NCBI GenBank assembly: GCA_913776675.1
Contig: CAJYRE010000151.1
Location: forward strand, 1-5,334
Direction of reading: 5' to 3'
Source: Rhizobiaceae bacterium
GTDB lineage: Bacteria; Pseudomonadota; Alphaproteobacteria; Rhizobiales; Rhizobiaceae
DNA: 5,334 bases
Below are positions 1-5,334 of the stretch, piece after piece. Under the pieces are notes generated by a model. The model saw nothing but the letters and a program-made list of their open reading frames with translations, was not told where the DNA came from and did not search any database. How positions within the stretch are numbered: position 1 is the stretch's first letter; every line of letters starts with the position of its first letter. Position numbers and translations under genes: made by a program.

Positions 1-16
1 TGTGCTCTTCCGATCT
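1..16. other. Residual Illumina adapter (sequencing artefact)
   Basis: The 16 bases TGTGCTCTTCCGATCT are identical to the 3' end of the Illumina TruSeq read-2 (multiplexing) adapter, which ends ...GTGTGCTCTTCCGATCT. The read-1 adapter shares only the last 13 bases (GCTCTTCCGATCT), so the TGT prefix points to the read-2 oligonucleotide. The match sits exactly at the start of the window, as expected for an untrimmed adapter at a contig end. The pepF reading frame is family-like from codon 18-20 onwards and not before. This stretch should be masked and not treated as genomic DNA. Confidence 0.95.
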
Positions 17-17
17 G

Positions 18-626
18 CAAGGCGCGCTCATGGCCTCGACGCCGCTGACGCTCGCCGAGACGGCCTCGGTCTTCGGCGAGATGCTGACCTTCCGCTCGCT
101 TCTGGAAAAGGCCAGTGACAAGGCCGAGCGGCGCACGCTGCTCGCGTCCAAGGTGGAGGACATGATCAACACGGTGATCCGCCAGATCGCCTTCTATCTC
201 TTCGAGCGCGAAATCCACACCGAGCGCCGCAAGGGCGAGCTGACGGCCGAGCGGATCGGCCAGATCTGGGTCGAGGTGCAGGCGCGCTCGCTCGGCCCCG
301 CCGTGCGGCTGGGGCCGGGCTATGAAAGCTTCTGGACCTATGTCCCGCACTTCATCCACTCGCCCTTCTATGTCTATGCCTATGCCTTTGGCGATTGCCT
401 CGTCAATTCGCTCTATGCTGTCTATCAGAATGCCGATTCCGGCTTTCAGCAGAAATATTTCGATCTGCTCAAGGCAGGCGGCACCAAACACCACTCGGAA
501 CTGCTGGCTCCCTTCGGGCTGGATGCCACCGATCCCGCCTTCTGGTCCAAGGGGCTTTCAATGATCGAGGGCTTGATTGATGAGCTGGAGGCGCTTGATA
601 AGGCTGGCCGAGACGGCGGGACATGA
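18..626 (+). CDS. pepF: Oligoendopeptidase F, M3 family zinc metallopeptidase (C-terminal fragment, 5' end missing)
   Basis: This is the C-terminal third of a cytoplasmic zinc metallopeptidase that cleaves oligopeptides (M3B / PepF, usually about 600 residues). About 202 residues are present. The reading frame runs into the adapter at its 5' end, so the ATG at 30 is an internal Met and not the start. The HExxH motif lies off the window. Numbering from that Met, Glu10 in LAETASVFGEM is the expected third zinc ligand. Residues 95-122 carry the family's substrate-binding block, seen as GPGYESFWTYVPHF followed by SPFYVYAYAFG, with His107 and Tyr114/Tyr116/Tyr118. The stop TGA at 624-626 overlaps the pabB start as ATGA, which implies translational coupling. 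Third codon positions are about 94% G/C up to about position 320, then about 67%, a sharp change (see findings). The family call is secure; peptide specificity is not shown. Confidence 0.93.
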   Translation, partial: QGALMASTPLTLAETASVFGEMLTFRSLLEKASDKAERRTLLASKVEDMINTVIRQIAFYLFEREIHTERRKGELTAERIGQIWVEVQARSLGPAVRLGPGYESFWTYVPHFIHSPFYVYAYAFGDCLVNSLYAVYQNADSGFQQKYFDLLKAGGTKHHSELLAPFGLDATDPAFWSKGLSMIEGLIDELEALDKAGRDGGT

Positions 627-1777
627 CAACACCTTCCATCTTGTTTCGAAACGACAAGACCAAGGACGCCTTGGTCTTCACCGATCCGGTGGAGATCATT
701 GCGGCCCACAGTGCCGATGAGGTGATCCCCGCCTTGCAACGGCTGGATCAAGCCCGCTCAAACGGGTTCTGGCTGGCGGGTGCGATCTCTTATGAAGCGG
801 GCTTTGTGTTTGAGGACAAGCTGAGACCGCATATCCCCGCCAATCGGCAAACGCCGCTGCTGCAATTCGGCGTCTTTCATGCCCCCGCAGACTCTGACCA
901 TGCACTGGCGCAAGCCTTGCCGGTCACCCGCAATGAGCCGATGATCACCAACCCGCGCGCGGGCTGGGATTTAGAGGCCTATAGCCTGCGCTTTGAGCGG
1001 CTGCATCAGCATTTGCGTGAGGGCGATTGCTATCAGGCAAACCTGACCATGCCGATTGAGGCAGAGTATCACGGCACGCCGCAAGAGGTGTTCTGGTCGC
1101 TGATCGAGCGCCAGCCGGTGCAATATGGCGCGCTGGTGGATCTTGGCGGCCCGGTTATTGTCTCTCGTTCGCCGGAACTTTTCTTCAAGGTTGATGATGA
1201 GGGTTTCATCGAAACCCATCCGATGAAGGGCACGGCAGCGCGCGGCCAAAGCGTGGCTGAGGACGAGGCCATCAAGGCGGCGATGCTGGCGGATGAAAAA
1301 ACCCAGGCCGAAAACCGCATGATTGTCGATCTGCTGCGCAACGACATTTCCCGTATCATTGAGGTCGGCAGTCTCAGCGTGCCCAAACTGTTTGACATCG
1401 AGACATACCCCACCGTTCACCAGATGGTCAGCCATGTGCGCGGCAAGCTTTTGACAGGCATTGGTCTTGAACACATTATGGAGGCGCTGTTTCCGTGCGG
1501 CTCCATCACCGGCACGCCCAAACTCAGCGCCATGCAGATCCTGCATCAGTTGGAAACGGGCCCCAGGGATATGTATTGCGGCACGATTGGCTATTGTGAC
1601 CCAAAAGGAAACATGTGTTTTTCTGTCGCTATCCGCACGTTAACACTTTTCAAACAGCCTCGGGCGGTTTTCAATGTCGGCGGTGGTATTGTTTTTGATT
1701 CGAATGCGCGAGCGGAATATGATGAATGTCTGCTCAAGGCACGGTTTGCGGTAGGTGATCAATGGATTTCTCGCTGA
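623..1777 (+). CDS. pabB: Aminodeoxychorismate synthase component I (PabB)
   Basis: PabB converts chorismate plus ammonia (supplied from glutamine by PabA) to 4-amino-4-deoxychorismate, the first step from chorismate to 4-aminobenzoate and folate, in the cytoplasm. The 384-residue protein is shorter than E. coli PabB (about 450) because its N-terminal half is compact; the chorismate-binding domain is complete, from about residue 115 to the end. Visible motifs are GDCYQANLTMPI (134-145), SRSPELFF (181-188), HPMKGTAAR (199-207), ENRMIVDLLRND (230-241), PCGSITGTPK (291-300) and GGGIVFDS (353-360). Lys202 in MKGT is the nucleophile position that marks PabB; anthranilate synthase TrpE has Ala there. 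The ATG at 623 overlaps the pepF stop by 4 bp, and the 3' end overlaps the lyase gene by 16 bp. No pabA lies in the window; the glutaminase may be shared with TrpG or encoded elsewhere. Confidence 0.95.
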   Translation: MTTPSILFRNDKTKDALVFTDPVEIIAAHSADEVIPALQRLDQARSNGFWLAGAISYEAGFVFEDKLRPHIPANRQTPLLQFGVFHAPADSDHALAQALPVTRNEPMITNPRAGWDLEAYSLRFERLHQHLREGDCYQANLTMPIEAEYHGTPQEVFWSLIERQPVQYGALVDLGGPVIVSRSPELFFKVDDEGFIETHPMKGTAARGQSVAEDEAIKAAMLADEKTQAENRMIVDLLRNDISRIIEVGSLSVPKLFDIETYPTVHQMVSHVRGKLLTGIGLEHIMEALFPCGSITGTPKLSAMQILHQLETGPRDMYCGTIGYCDPKGNMCFSVAIRTLTLFKQPRAVFNVGGGIVFDSNARAEYDECLLKARFAVGDQWISR

Positions 1778-2406
1778 TTGAAACGCTCCGCTGGGAGCCA
1801 GACGCCGGATTTTTGCGGCTGGAGCAACATATGCGCCGATTGAGCCGCTCAGCCGATGCTCTGGGATTTCGCCTGCCCGTCAAACCGGAAGCGGCCTTGA
1901 AAGAAGCCGTGGGTGGCTCAAAGCCCATGCGGGTTCGGCTCACCATGAATTTTCGTGGCAAGATCGAAGTGACAGCTTCACCCTTTGAGCCTGTGGAAGA
2001 AAACACCATCTGGCGCATTCGCATTGCCGAGAAGACCCGGATGAAATCCGATGACCCGCTCTATCGCCACAAAAGCTCAAAGCGTGAGCTGTATGATGCA
2101 GCCCGCTCTGAATTTTCCAAAGATGAGGCCGATGAAGTGCTGCTGCTGAACGAGCGCGGTGAACTGTGCGAAGGCACGTTCACCAATATTTTCGTGCAGG
2201 GACCGGATGGCATCTTCATTACCCCACCCCTGACCAGTGGCCTGCTGCCCGGCATCCTCCGCGCCGACCTGATCCGCGAGCGCAAGGCCCGCGCTGATGT
2301 GCTGAAGCCTGACAATCTGCTCAACCGCCCGCTGTTTGTGGGCAATTCGCTGCGCGGCTTGATCCGGGCTGAACTGGTGGCGGAAAAGCAAAAGGCCGTG
2401 GCGTGA
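1762..2406 (+). CDS. pabC: Class IV aminotransferase fold, probable 4-amino-4-deoxychorismate lyase (PabC-like)
   Basis: This PLP-dependent fold-type IV enzyme of 214 residues probably releases pyruvate from aminodeoxychorismate to give 4-aminobenzoate, completing the reaction begun by PabB. The sequence shows the N-terminal FSLIETLRW..G.LRLEQHMRRL block (residues 3-27), Lys104 in YRHKSSKRELYD as the likely Schiff-base lysine, Glu137 in ELCEGTFTNIF (134-144) as the class IV PLP-ring contact, and TPPLTSGLLPGILR (154-167) as the C-terminal cofactor loop. It is shorter than E. coli PabC (about 270 residues) and resembles the lyase half of fused PabBC proteins. The ATG at 1762 is chosen because residues from position 3 on match the family; AGGTG at 1753-1757 can serve as ribosome binding site. 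A 16-bp overlap with pabB supports a shared substrate. Family membership is certain; lyase rather than aminotransferase activity is inferred from context. Confidence 0.87.
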   Translation: MDFSLIETLRWEPDAGFLRLEQHMRRLSRSADALGFRLPVKPEAALKEAVGGSKPMRVRLTMNFRGKIEVTASPFEPVEENTIWRIRIAEKTRMKSDDPLYRHKSSKRELYDAARSEFSKDEADEVLLLNERGELCEGTFTNIFVQGPDGIFITPPLTSGLLPGILRADLIRERKARADVLKPDNLLNRPLFVGNSLRGLIRAELVAEKQKAVA

Positions 2407-2684
2407 TCATTCTTTCCCTGACCTATAAAGCCGACATTGCGCAGGCCGATGTCCATATGCAGCCGCACATGGAGTGGGTTCGCCAAGGTTATGAGCGCGG
2501 CTGGTTTTTAGCCTCTGGCCGCAAAATTCCCCGCACCGGCGGCGTGATCATTGCCAAAGGCGACCGGGCGGAGATTGAAGCCTTTGTGGCGCTTGATCCT
2601 TTTGTCATCCACGCCATTGCCGATTATGACATTACAGAAGTGGCAATGACCACTGTGACCGAGGGTGTTGCGGCCCTCGCATAA
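2403..2684 (+). CDS. YciI family protein
   Basis: This is a 93-residue single-domain protein of the YciI family (ferredoxin-like alpha/beta barrel, often dimeric), whose biochemical role is not settled. The family's conserved His and Asp are seen as His22 in PHMEW and Asp65 in LDPF. LASGRKIPRTGG (36-47) and the closing YDITEV strand (75-80) also fit. The start is GTG at 2403, which overlaps the preceding stop as GTGA; the first in-frame ATG encodes Met19, too late because it would remove the first beta strand. Tight coupling to pabB and pabC suggests co-expression with 4-aminobenzoate synthesis, but nothing in the sequence shows a role in that pathway. No rho-independent terminator is evident after the TAA at 2682-2684. 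Confidence 0.88.
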   Translation: MIILSLTYKADIAQADVHMQPHMEWVRQGYERGWFLASGRKIPRTGGVIIAKGDRAEIEAFVALDPFVIHAIADYDITEVAMTTVTEGVAALA

Positions 2685-2816
2685 GCCCACCATCAAATAG
2701 CCGGGTATCGTCGGCGGGTCCGTGTGTTGCGTCTTTATTCTGTCGCGGATTTGTGATCTAGACCGAATAAGAAATGGGCTGCACTGATCGCAGCACGCCT
2801 TTCAAGGAGATAATGA
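2685..2816. other. Intergenic region upstream of homospermidine synthase
   Basis: This 132-bp gap follows the pab operon. I see no strong terminator and no convincing -35/-10 pair; TTGCGT at 2727-2732 and GATCTA at 2755-2760 are separated by 22 bp, too far for a sigma-70 promoter. A short hairpin, GCTGC (2778-2782) with GCAGC (2790-2794) around a 7-nt loop, lies about 20 nt before the start codon of the next gene. A promoter for hss is probably in this gap but cannot be placed. Confidence 0.4.
2804..2810 (+). promoter_or_regulatory. Ribosome binding site of homospermidine synthase
   Basis: AAGGAGA lies 6 nt before the ATG at 2817, a near-consensus Shine-Dalgarno sequence. It fixes the start codon and excludes the out-of-frame ATG at 2813. 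Confidence 0.8.
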
Positions 2817-4259
2817 ATGACCACCAAGACCTATCCGGTTTATGGCGAAATCACCGGCCCGATCGTCATGATCGGCTTCGGCTCTATCGGCCGCGGCACC
2901 CTGCCGCTGATCGAGCGCCATTTCAAATTCGACAAGAGCCGGATGGTGGTGATTGACCCACGCAATGACGATGCAGACCTGTTGGCAAAGCATGGCGTCA
3001 AGCACATTCAGGCCCATGTCACCAAGGAAAACTACAAGGATCTGCTGAAGCCGCTTCTCACCGAAGGCGAAGGTCAGGGTTTTTGCGTCAATCTCTCGGT
3101 CGATACCGGCTCGCTGGATCTGATGAAGCTGTGCCGCAAGCTGGATGTTCTTTATATTGATACGGTTGTTGAGCCTTGGCTCGGCTTCTACTTCGATAAA
3201 AACATGAAGAATTCCGAGCGCACCAATTATGCGCTGCGGGAAACCGTGCGTCAGGAAAAAGCGAAGAACCCCGGCGGCACCACGGCTGTGTCCACCTGCG
3301 GTGCCAATCCGGGCATGGTGTCTTGGTTCGTCAAGCAGGCGCTGGTCAACCTTGCCAATGAGATCGGCCTGAAGTTTGAAGAGCCCACCGTGGATGACCG
3401 CGAAGGCTGGGCCAAACTGATGAAGAAAGTCGGCGTCAAGGGCATTCACATTGCCGAGCGCGACACCCAGCGCACCAAGAACCCCAAGCCACTCAATGTG
3501 TTCTGGAACACCTGGTCGGTGGAAGGCTTTATCTCGGAAGGCTTGCAGCCTGCCGAACTGGGCTGGGGCACCCACGAAAACTGGATGCCGAAAAACGCCA
3601 AGAAGCACAAGAAGGGCTGCAAGGCTGCGATCTATCTGGAACAGCCCGGTGCCAACACCCGCGTGCGCACCTGGTGCCCGACGCCCGGCCCGCAATACGG
3701 TTTCCTTGTGACCCACAATGAATCCATCTCGATTGCCGATTACTTCACGGTTGAGAAGGACGGCGAAGTCACCTTCCGCCCGACCTGCCATTATGCCTAT
3801 CATCCGGCCAATGACGCGGTTCTCTCCTTGCATGAAATGTTTGGCAACGGCGGCAAGCCGCAGCCTGTTTTGCATGTTCTGGATGAGAACGAGCTGGTGG
3901 ATGGCGTGGACGAGCTGGGCGTGCTGCTCTACGGTCATGAAAAGAACGCTTACTGGTATGGTTCGCGCCTGTCGCTGGAAGAAACCCGTGAAATCGCCCC
4001 TTATCAGAACGCCACCGGCTTGCAGGTGACCTCTGCTGTTCTGGCGGGCATGGTCTGGGCCATTGAAAACCCCAAGGCTGGTATCGTGGAAGCCGACGAG
4101 GTGGATTACAAGCGCTGCCTGGAAGTGCAGATGCCTTACCTCGGCCCGGTTGAAGGCCACTACACCGACTGGACCCCGCTGGATGGCCGCCCCGGCCTGT
4201 TCCCGGAAGATCTGGACACCAAGGATCCTTGGCAGTTCAAGAATATTCTGGTGCGATAA
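2817..4259 (+). CDS. hss: Homospermidine synthase
   Basis: Hss is a cytoplasmic NAD-dependent enzyme (EC 2.5.1.44) that joins two putrescine molecules, or putrescine and spermidine, to give sym-homospermidine, the main long polyamine of many alphaproteobacteria. The 480-residue length fits the family (about 477 in Blastochloris viridis). The N-terminal Rossmann fold shows IGFGSIGRG (19-27) and the acidic strand end VVIDPRND (44-51). [12 protein letters not shown] lies at 159-170. By comparison with the B. viridis enzyme as I remember it, the putrescine-pocket residues appear intact: Asp96, Glu119, Asn164, Glu214, Trp233 (cation-pi), Glu241 and His300. It stands alone, with its own ribosome binding site and a strong terminator 22 bp after the stop. 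No ornithine or lysine/ornithine decarboxylase lies beside it. No frameshift or missing motif is seen. Confidence 0.96.
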   Translation: MTTKTYPVYGEITGPIVMIGFGSIGRGTLPLIERHFKFDKSRMVVIDPRNDDADLLAKHGVKHIQAHVTKENYKDLLKPLLTEGEGQGFCVNLSVDTGSLDLMKLCRKLDVLYIDTVVEPWLGFYFDKNMKNSERTNYALRETVRQEKAKNPGGTTAVSTCGANPGMVSWFVKQALVNLANEIGLKFEEPTVDDREGWAKLMKKVGVKGIHIAERDTQRTKNPKPLNVFWNTWSVEGFISEGLQPAELGWGTHENWMPKNAKKHKKGCKAAIYLEQPGANTRVRTWCPTPGPQYGFLVTHNESISIADYFTVEKDGEVTFRPTCHYAYHPANDAVLSLHEMFGNGGKPQPVLHVLDENELVDGVDELGVLLYGHEKNAYWYGSRLSLEETREIAPYQNATGLQVTSAVLAGMVWAIENPKAGIVEADEVDYKRCLEVQMPYLGPVEGHYTDWTPLDGRPGLFPEDLDTKDPWQFKNILVR

Positions 4260-4280
4260 CCAGACAATAAGACTGCCAAC

Positions 4281-4310
4281 AAACCCGCCGATGAACCATC
4301 GGCGGGTTTT
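4281..4310 (+). terminator. Rho-independent terminator after hss
   Basis: The arms CCCGCCGAT (4284-4292) and ATCGGCGGG (4298-4306) are perfect complements; the stem extends through AAA (4281-4283) with TTT (4307-4309), and the closing G-C pair at 4293/4297 leaves a 3-nt loop. A short T-run (4307-4310) follows. The A-run on the other side would permit weak termination on the minus strand too, but no convergent gene is present. Confidence 0.92.
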
Positions 4311-4467
4311 GTACAAGAGGTCTGCTTTGCACAACATGTGCGCAATGCTGCCTGATTGTTTTGGCACACTTGCATTCCGCCGTTGTTCACGGCATGGTCA
4401 AGTCCTGATTTTGACGGACGATTTTGGACTCAAAGGGCGTGGCTGCAACCGCCTGAGGGAGACTGTT
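4311..4467. other. Leader region of the Omp10-type lipoprotein gene
   Basis: This 157-bp non-coding stretch must hold the promoter for the lipoprotein gene, because the terminator before it closes hss. TTGACG at 4411-4416 is a fair -35 element, but the sequence 17 bp downstream (AGGGCG) is not a -10 box, so no promoter is called. An imperfect dyad at 4327-4345 (TTGC...GCAA ends) could be an operator or chance. GAGGGA (4455-4460) is the ribosome binding site, 7 nt before the ATG at 4468. Confidence 0.45.
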
Positions 4468-4842
4468 ATGAAGACCAAAAGCATCACAACCCTGTTGATC
4501 GCAGGCCTTGCTCTCTCGTCTTGCATGGGTCCGCCGCCACCGCGCCAAATCGCCTATAATAGCCCGGCACCGCAGCCCATGGGCGTTGACGGTTCATGGG
4601 TCGATCCAAACGGTATCGTCTCCACCTTCCAGGGTGGCACATTCTCCACCCGCTCCACAGACAGCAACACCCTGCTGGCCTCGGGTAGCTATACCAACCA
4701 GTCGCCAACGCTTGTGGAAATCAACATGACATCGCTGGTGCGCAAAACCCAATCGCGGGTCAATTGTGCGCTTGTCTCGCCAGATCAGCTCAATTGCACC
4801 ACCGACACGGGCAGCAATTTCTCGCTGCGGCGTAAAATCTGA
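4468..4842 (+). CDS. omp10: Omp10-like outer-membrane lipoprotein
   Basis: This 124-residue lipoprotein belongs to the family of Brucella Omp10, a minor surface lipoprotein antigen whose molecular role is unclear. Residues 1-19 are a lipoprotein signal peptide: two lysines, a hydrophobic core and the lipobox LSSC, with Cys19 as the lipidated residue. Met at +2, not Asp, is compatible with outer-membrane sorting. A Pro-rich linker (21-37) leads to the conserved core: GSWVDPNGI (42-50), LVEINM (82-87) and [13 protein letters not shown] (98-110), which as I recall Brucella Omp10 matches closely. Cys100 and Cys110 could form a disulfide. The ATG at 4468 is chosen because it gives the signal peptide and follows GAGGGA by 7 nt; the open frame continues upstream to 4063, but that part overlaps hss and its terminator and is not family-like. 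It is monocistronic, with terminators on both sides. Confidence 0.9.
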   Translation: MKTKSITTLLIAGLALSSCMGPPPPRQIAYNSPAPQPMGVDGSWVDPNGIVSTFQGGTFSTRSTDSNTLLASGSYTNQSPTLVEINMTSLVRKTQSRVNCALVSPDQLNCTTDTGSNFSLRRKI

Positions 4843-4890
4843 GTGCCGACCAGCCTGATCCTTCAGGCACACTAGGCTTCAACCCTTGAT

Positions 4891-4915
4891 AAGCCGACCG
4901 AAAGGTCGGCTTTTT
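4891..4915 (+). terminator. Rho-independent terminator after the lipoprotein gene
   Basis: AAGCCGACC (4891-4899) pairs perfectly with GGTCGGCTT (4904-4912) around a stable GAAA tetraloop, followed by T residues to 4915. It lies 48 bp after the lipoprotein stop codon and closes that transcription unit. Confidence 0.95.
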
Positions 4916-4930
4916 GCTGTTTGGTATCAT

Positions 4931-5037
4931 TACAGCGCCTCTCACCATATATGGCGCACAAAGGCTCAAAGTAACGCTTTATATCTGCTGCATAATTTTC
5001 TCTTTAAACCGAGTCCGGTTTAAAGAATTATGCAGTA
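4931..5037. repeat. RIME-like mosaic palindromic intergenic repeat
   Basis: The length (about 107 bp) and build fit the Rhizobium-specific intergenic mosaic element, a roughly 108-bp non-coding repeat with two palindromes. The left half holds GCGCC (4935-4939) facing GGCGC (4953-4957) with a perfect inner palindrome CCATATATGG (4945-4954). The right half is a long hairpin: outer arms CTGCATAATT (4988-4997) and AATTATGCAG (5026-5035), inner arms CTTTAAACCG (5002-5011) and CGGTTTAAAG (5016-5025), an AGTC loop and a 4-nt bulge TTCT (4998-5001). The words TACAGCGCC, AAAGG and TGCTGCAT, and the TTTAAA hairpin ending in ATGCAGTA, match my memory of such elements dispersed in Rhizobium and Agrobacterium genomes. 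The structure is seen; the family name is recalled and needs a copy-number search. Confidence 0.7.
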
Positions 5038-5150
5038 GGGCTTGAAGTCACGCTTGCGTGATGAAAACATGATGGCTTCGTGAGCAGCCCGATAAAAGCG
5101 TCATAAAAATTGGGTAGCAAACGGGGAACCGATAAAACAGGAGCATCTGG
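5038..5150. other. Upstream region of the 5'-nucleotidase gene
   Basis: This 113-bp stretch lies between the repeat and the last gene. It contains a small inverted repeat TCACGC / GCGTGA (5048-5053 and 5056-5061) with a 2-nt centre. No promoter or known operator can be called. AGGAG (5139-5143) sits 7 nt before the ATG at 5151 and is the ribosome binding site that fixes that start. Confidence 0.45.
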
Positions 5151-5334
5151 ATGTTGAAGAGCGTAAAATTTGGTCTGATGAGCGCGTGTGTGCTTGCCCT
5201 TTCCTCCAGCGCGGCCTTTGCCGATTTTGAATTGAACATCCTGCATATCAACGATTTTCACTCGCGCATTGAGTCTATTAATAAATATGATTCCACCTGC
5301 TCGGCAGAGGAAGAAAGCAAGAACCAGTGCTTCG
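5151..5334 (+). CDS. Secreted 5'-nucleotidase / metallophosphatase, UshA-like (N-terminal fragment, 3' end missing)
   Basis: Only 61 codons are present and the frame is open to the window edge. The first 24 residues form a Sec signal peptide: Lys3 and Lys6, a hydrophobic stretch around 7-17, and a signal peptidase I site SSAAFA|D. The mature protein begins with a beta strand and LNILHINDFHSR (28-39), the first metal-binding motif of the calcineurin-like phosphoesterase domain of 5'-nucleotidases, with Asp35 and His37 as metal ligands. Family members act in the periplasm, hydrolysing nucleotides or nucleotide sugars to nucleosides and phosphate; substrate cannot be judged from this piece. Cys50 and Cys60 lie in an insertion directly after the motif and could form a disulfide after export. 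AGGAG at 5139-5143 supports the ATG at 5151. The remaining metal ligands and the C-terminal nucleotidase domain are outside the window. Confidence 0.88.
   Translation, partial: MLKSVKFGLMSACVLALSSSAAFADFELNILHINDFHSRIESINKYDSTCSAEEESKNQCF

Noticed and set aside
971..1546. A 191-codon minus-strand open frame inside pabB
   Set aside because: It is antisense to an intact, motif-rich PabB and shows no family features of its own.
2685..2816. Polyamine-responsive riboswitch or leader peptide before hss
   Set aside because: Only a 5-bp hairpin is visible and there is no leader ORF with its own ribosome binding site, so a riboswitch cannot be supported.
2802..4367. A 521-codon open frame on the minus strand opposite hss
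   Set aside because: It mirrors hss codon for codon, has no recognisable motif, and runs across the hss terminator. G/C-rich coding DNA often leaves the antisense frame open.
4362..4373. Possible sigma-54 promoter (TGGCAC followed by TTGC)
   Set aside because: The GG and GC elements are separated by 7 bp, and sigma-54 promoters need 10.
4063..4467. Long upstream extension of the lipoprotein reading frame
   Set aside because: The extension overlaps the end of hss and its terminator and lacks any recognisable protein pattern. The signal peptide and ribosome binding site place the start at 4468.
4931..5037. CRISPR repeat, attachment site or IS end
   Set aside because: There are no direct repeats with spacers, no transposase or integrase gene and no target-site duplication. 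The inverted arms fit a non-coding mosaic palindromic element better.
5098..5116. Possible PhoB box ahead of the nucleotidase gene (GCGTCAT at 5098-5104)
   Set aside because: Only one half-site resembles CTGTCAT and no second half-site is found at the 11-bp repeat distance.

Overview
The window reads as a chromosomal segment of a Rhizobiales alphaproteobacterium, most likely Rhizobiaceae. Three observations support this. One gene encodes a close relative of the Brucella minor outer-membrane lipoprotein Omp10. The polyamine gene is a bacterial homospermidine synthase, an enzyme typical of alphaproteobacteria. An intergenic palindromic element of about 108 bp resembles the Rhizobium-specific intergenic mosaic elements (RIME). 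The species cannot be named from the sequence alone. The first 16 bases are not genomic: they match the 3' end of an Illumina TruSeq read-2 adapter, so the window begins at a contig end with untrimmed adapter.

Layout, all genes on the + strand. Positions 18-626 hold the C-terminal third of an M3-family oligoendopeptidase F. It overlaps pabB (623-1777, aminodeoxychorismate synthase component I) by 4 bp. pabB overlaps a class IV aminotransferase / aminodeoxychorismate lyase gene (1762-2406) by 16 bp, and that gene overlaps a YciI-family gene with a GTG start (2403-2684) by 4 bp. These four genes look like one translationally coupled operon, whose middle two make 4-aminobenzoate for folate. After a 132-bp gap comes a monocistronic homospermidine synthase gene (2817-4259) closed by a strong intrinsic terminator (4281-4310). 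A 157-bp leader then precedes an Omp10-type lipoprotein gene (4468-4842), also closed by an intrinsic terminator (4891-4915). The RIME-like repeat (4931-5037) follows. The window ends inside a secreted 5'-nucleotidase / metallophosphatase gene (from 5151), of which only the signal peptide and first metal-binding motif are present.

Functionally this is mostly housekeeping: peptide turnover, pABA/folate synthesis, polyamine synthesis, an envelope lipoprotein and periplasmic nucleotide salvage. I found no CRISPR array, transposase, phage gene, toxin-antitoxin pair, tRNA or rRNA, and no convincing undescribed system. The points most worth a second look are the adapter at the 5' end together with an abrupt change in third-codon-position composition near position 320 inside pepF, the pab operon with its overlaps and YciI partner, and the mosaic palindromic repeat.
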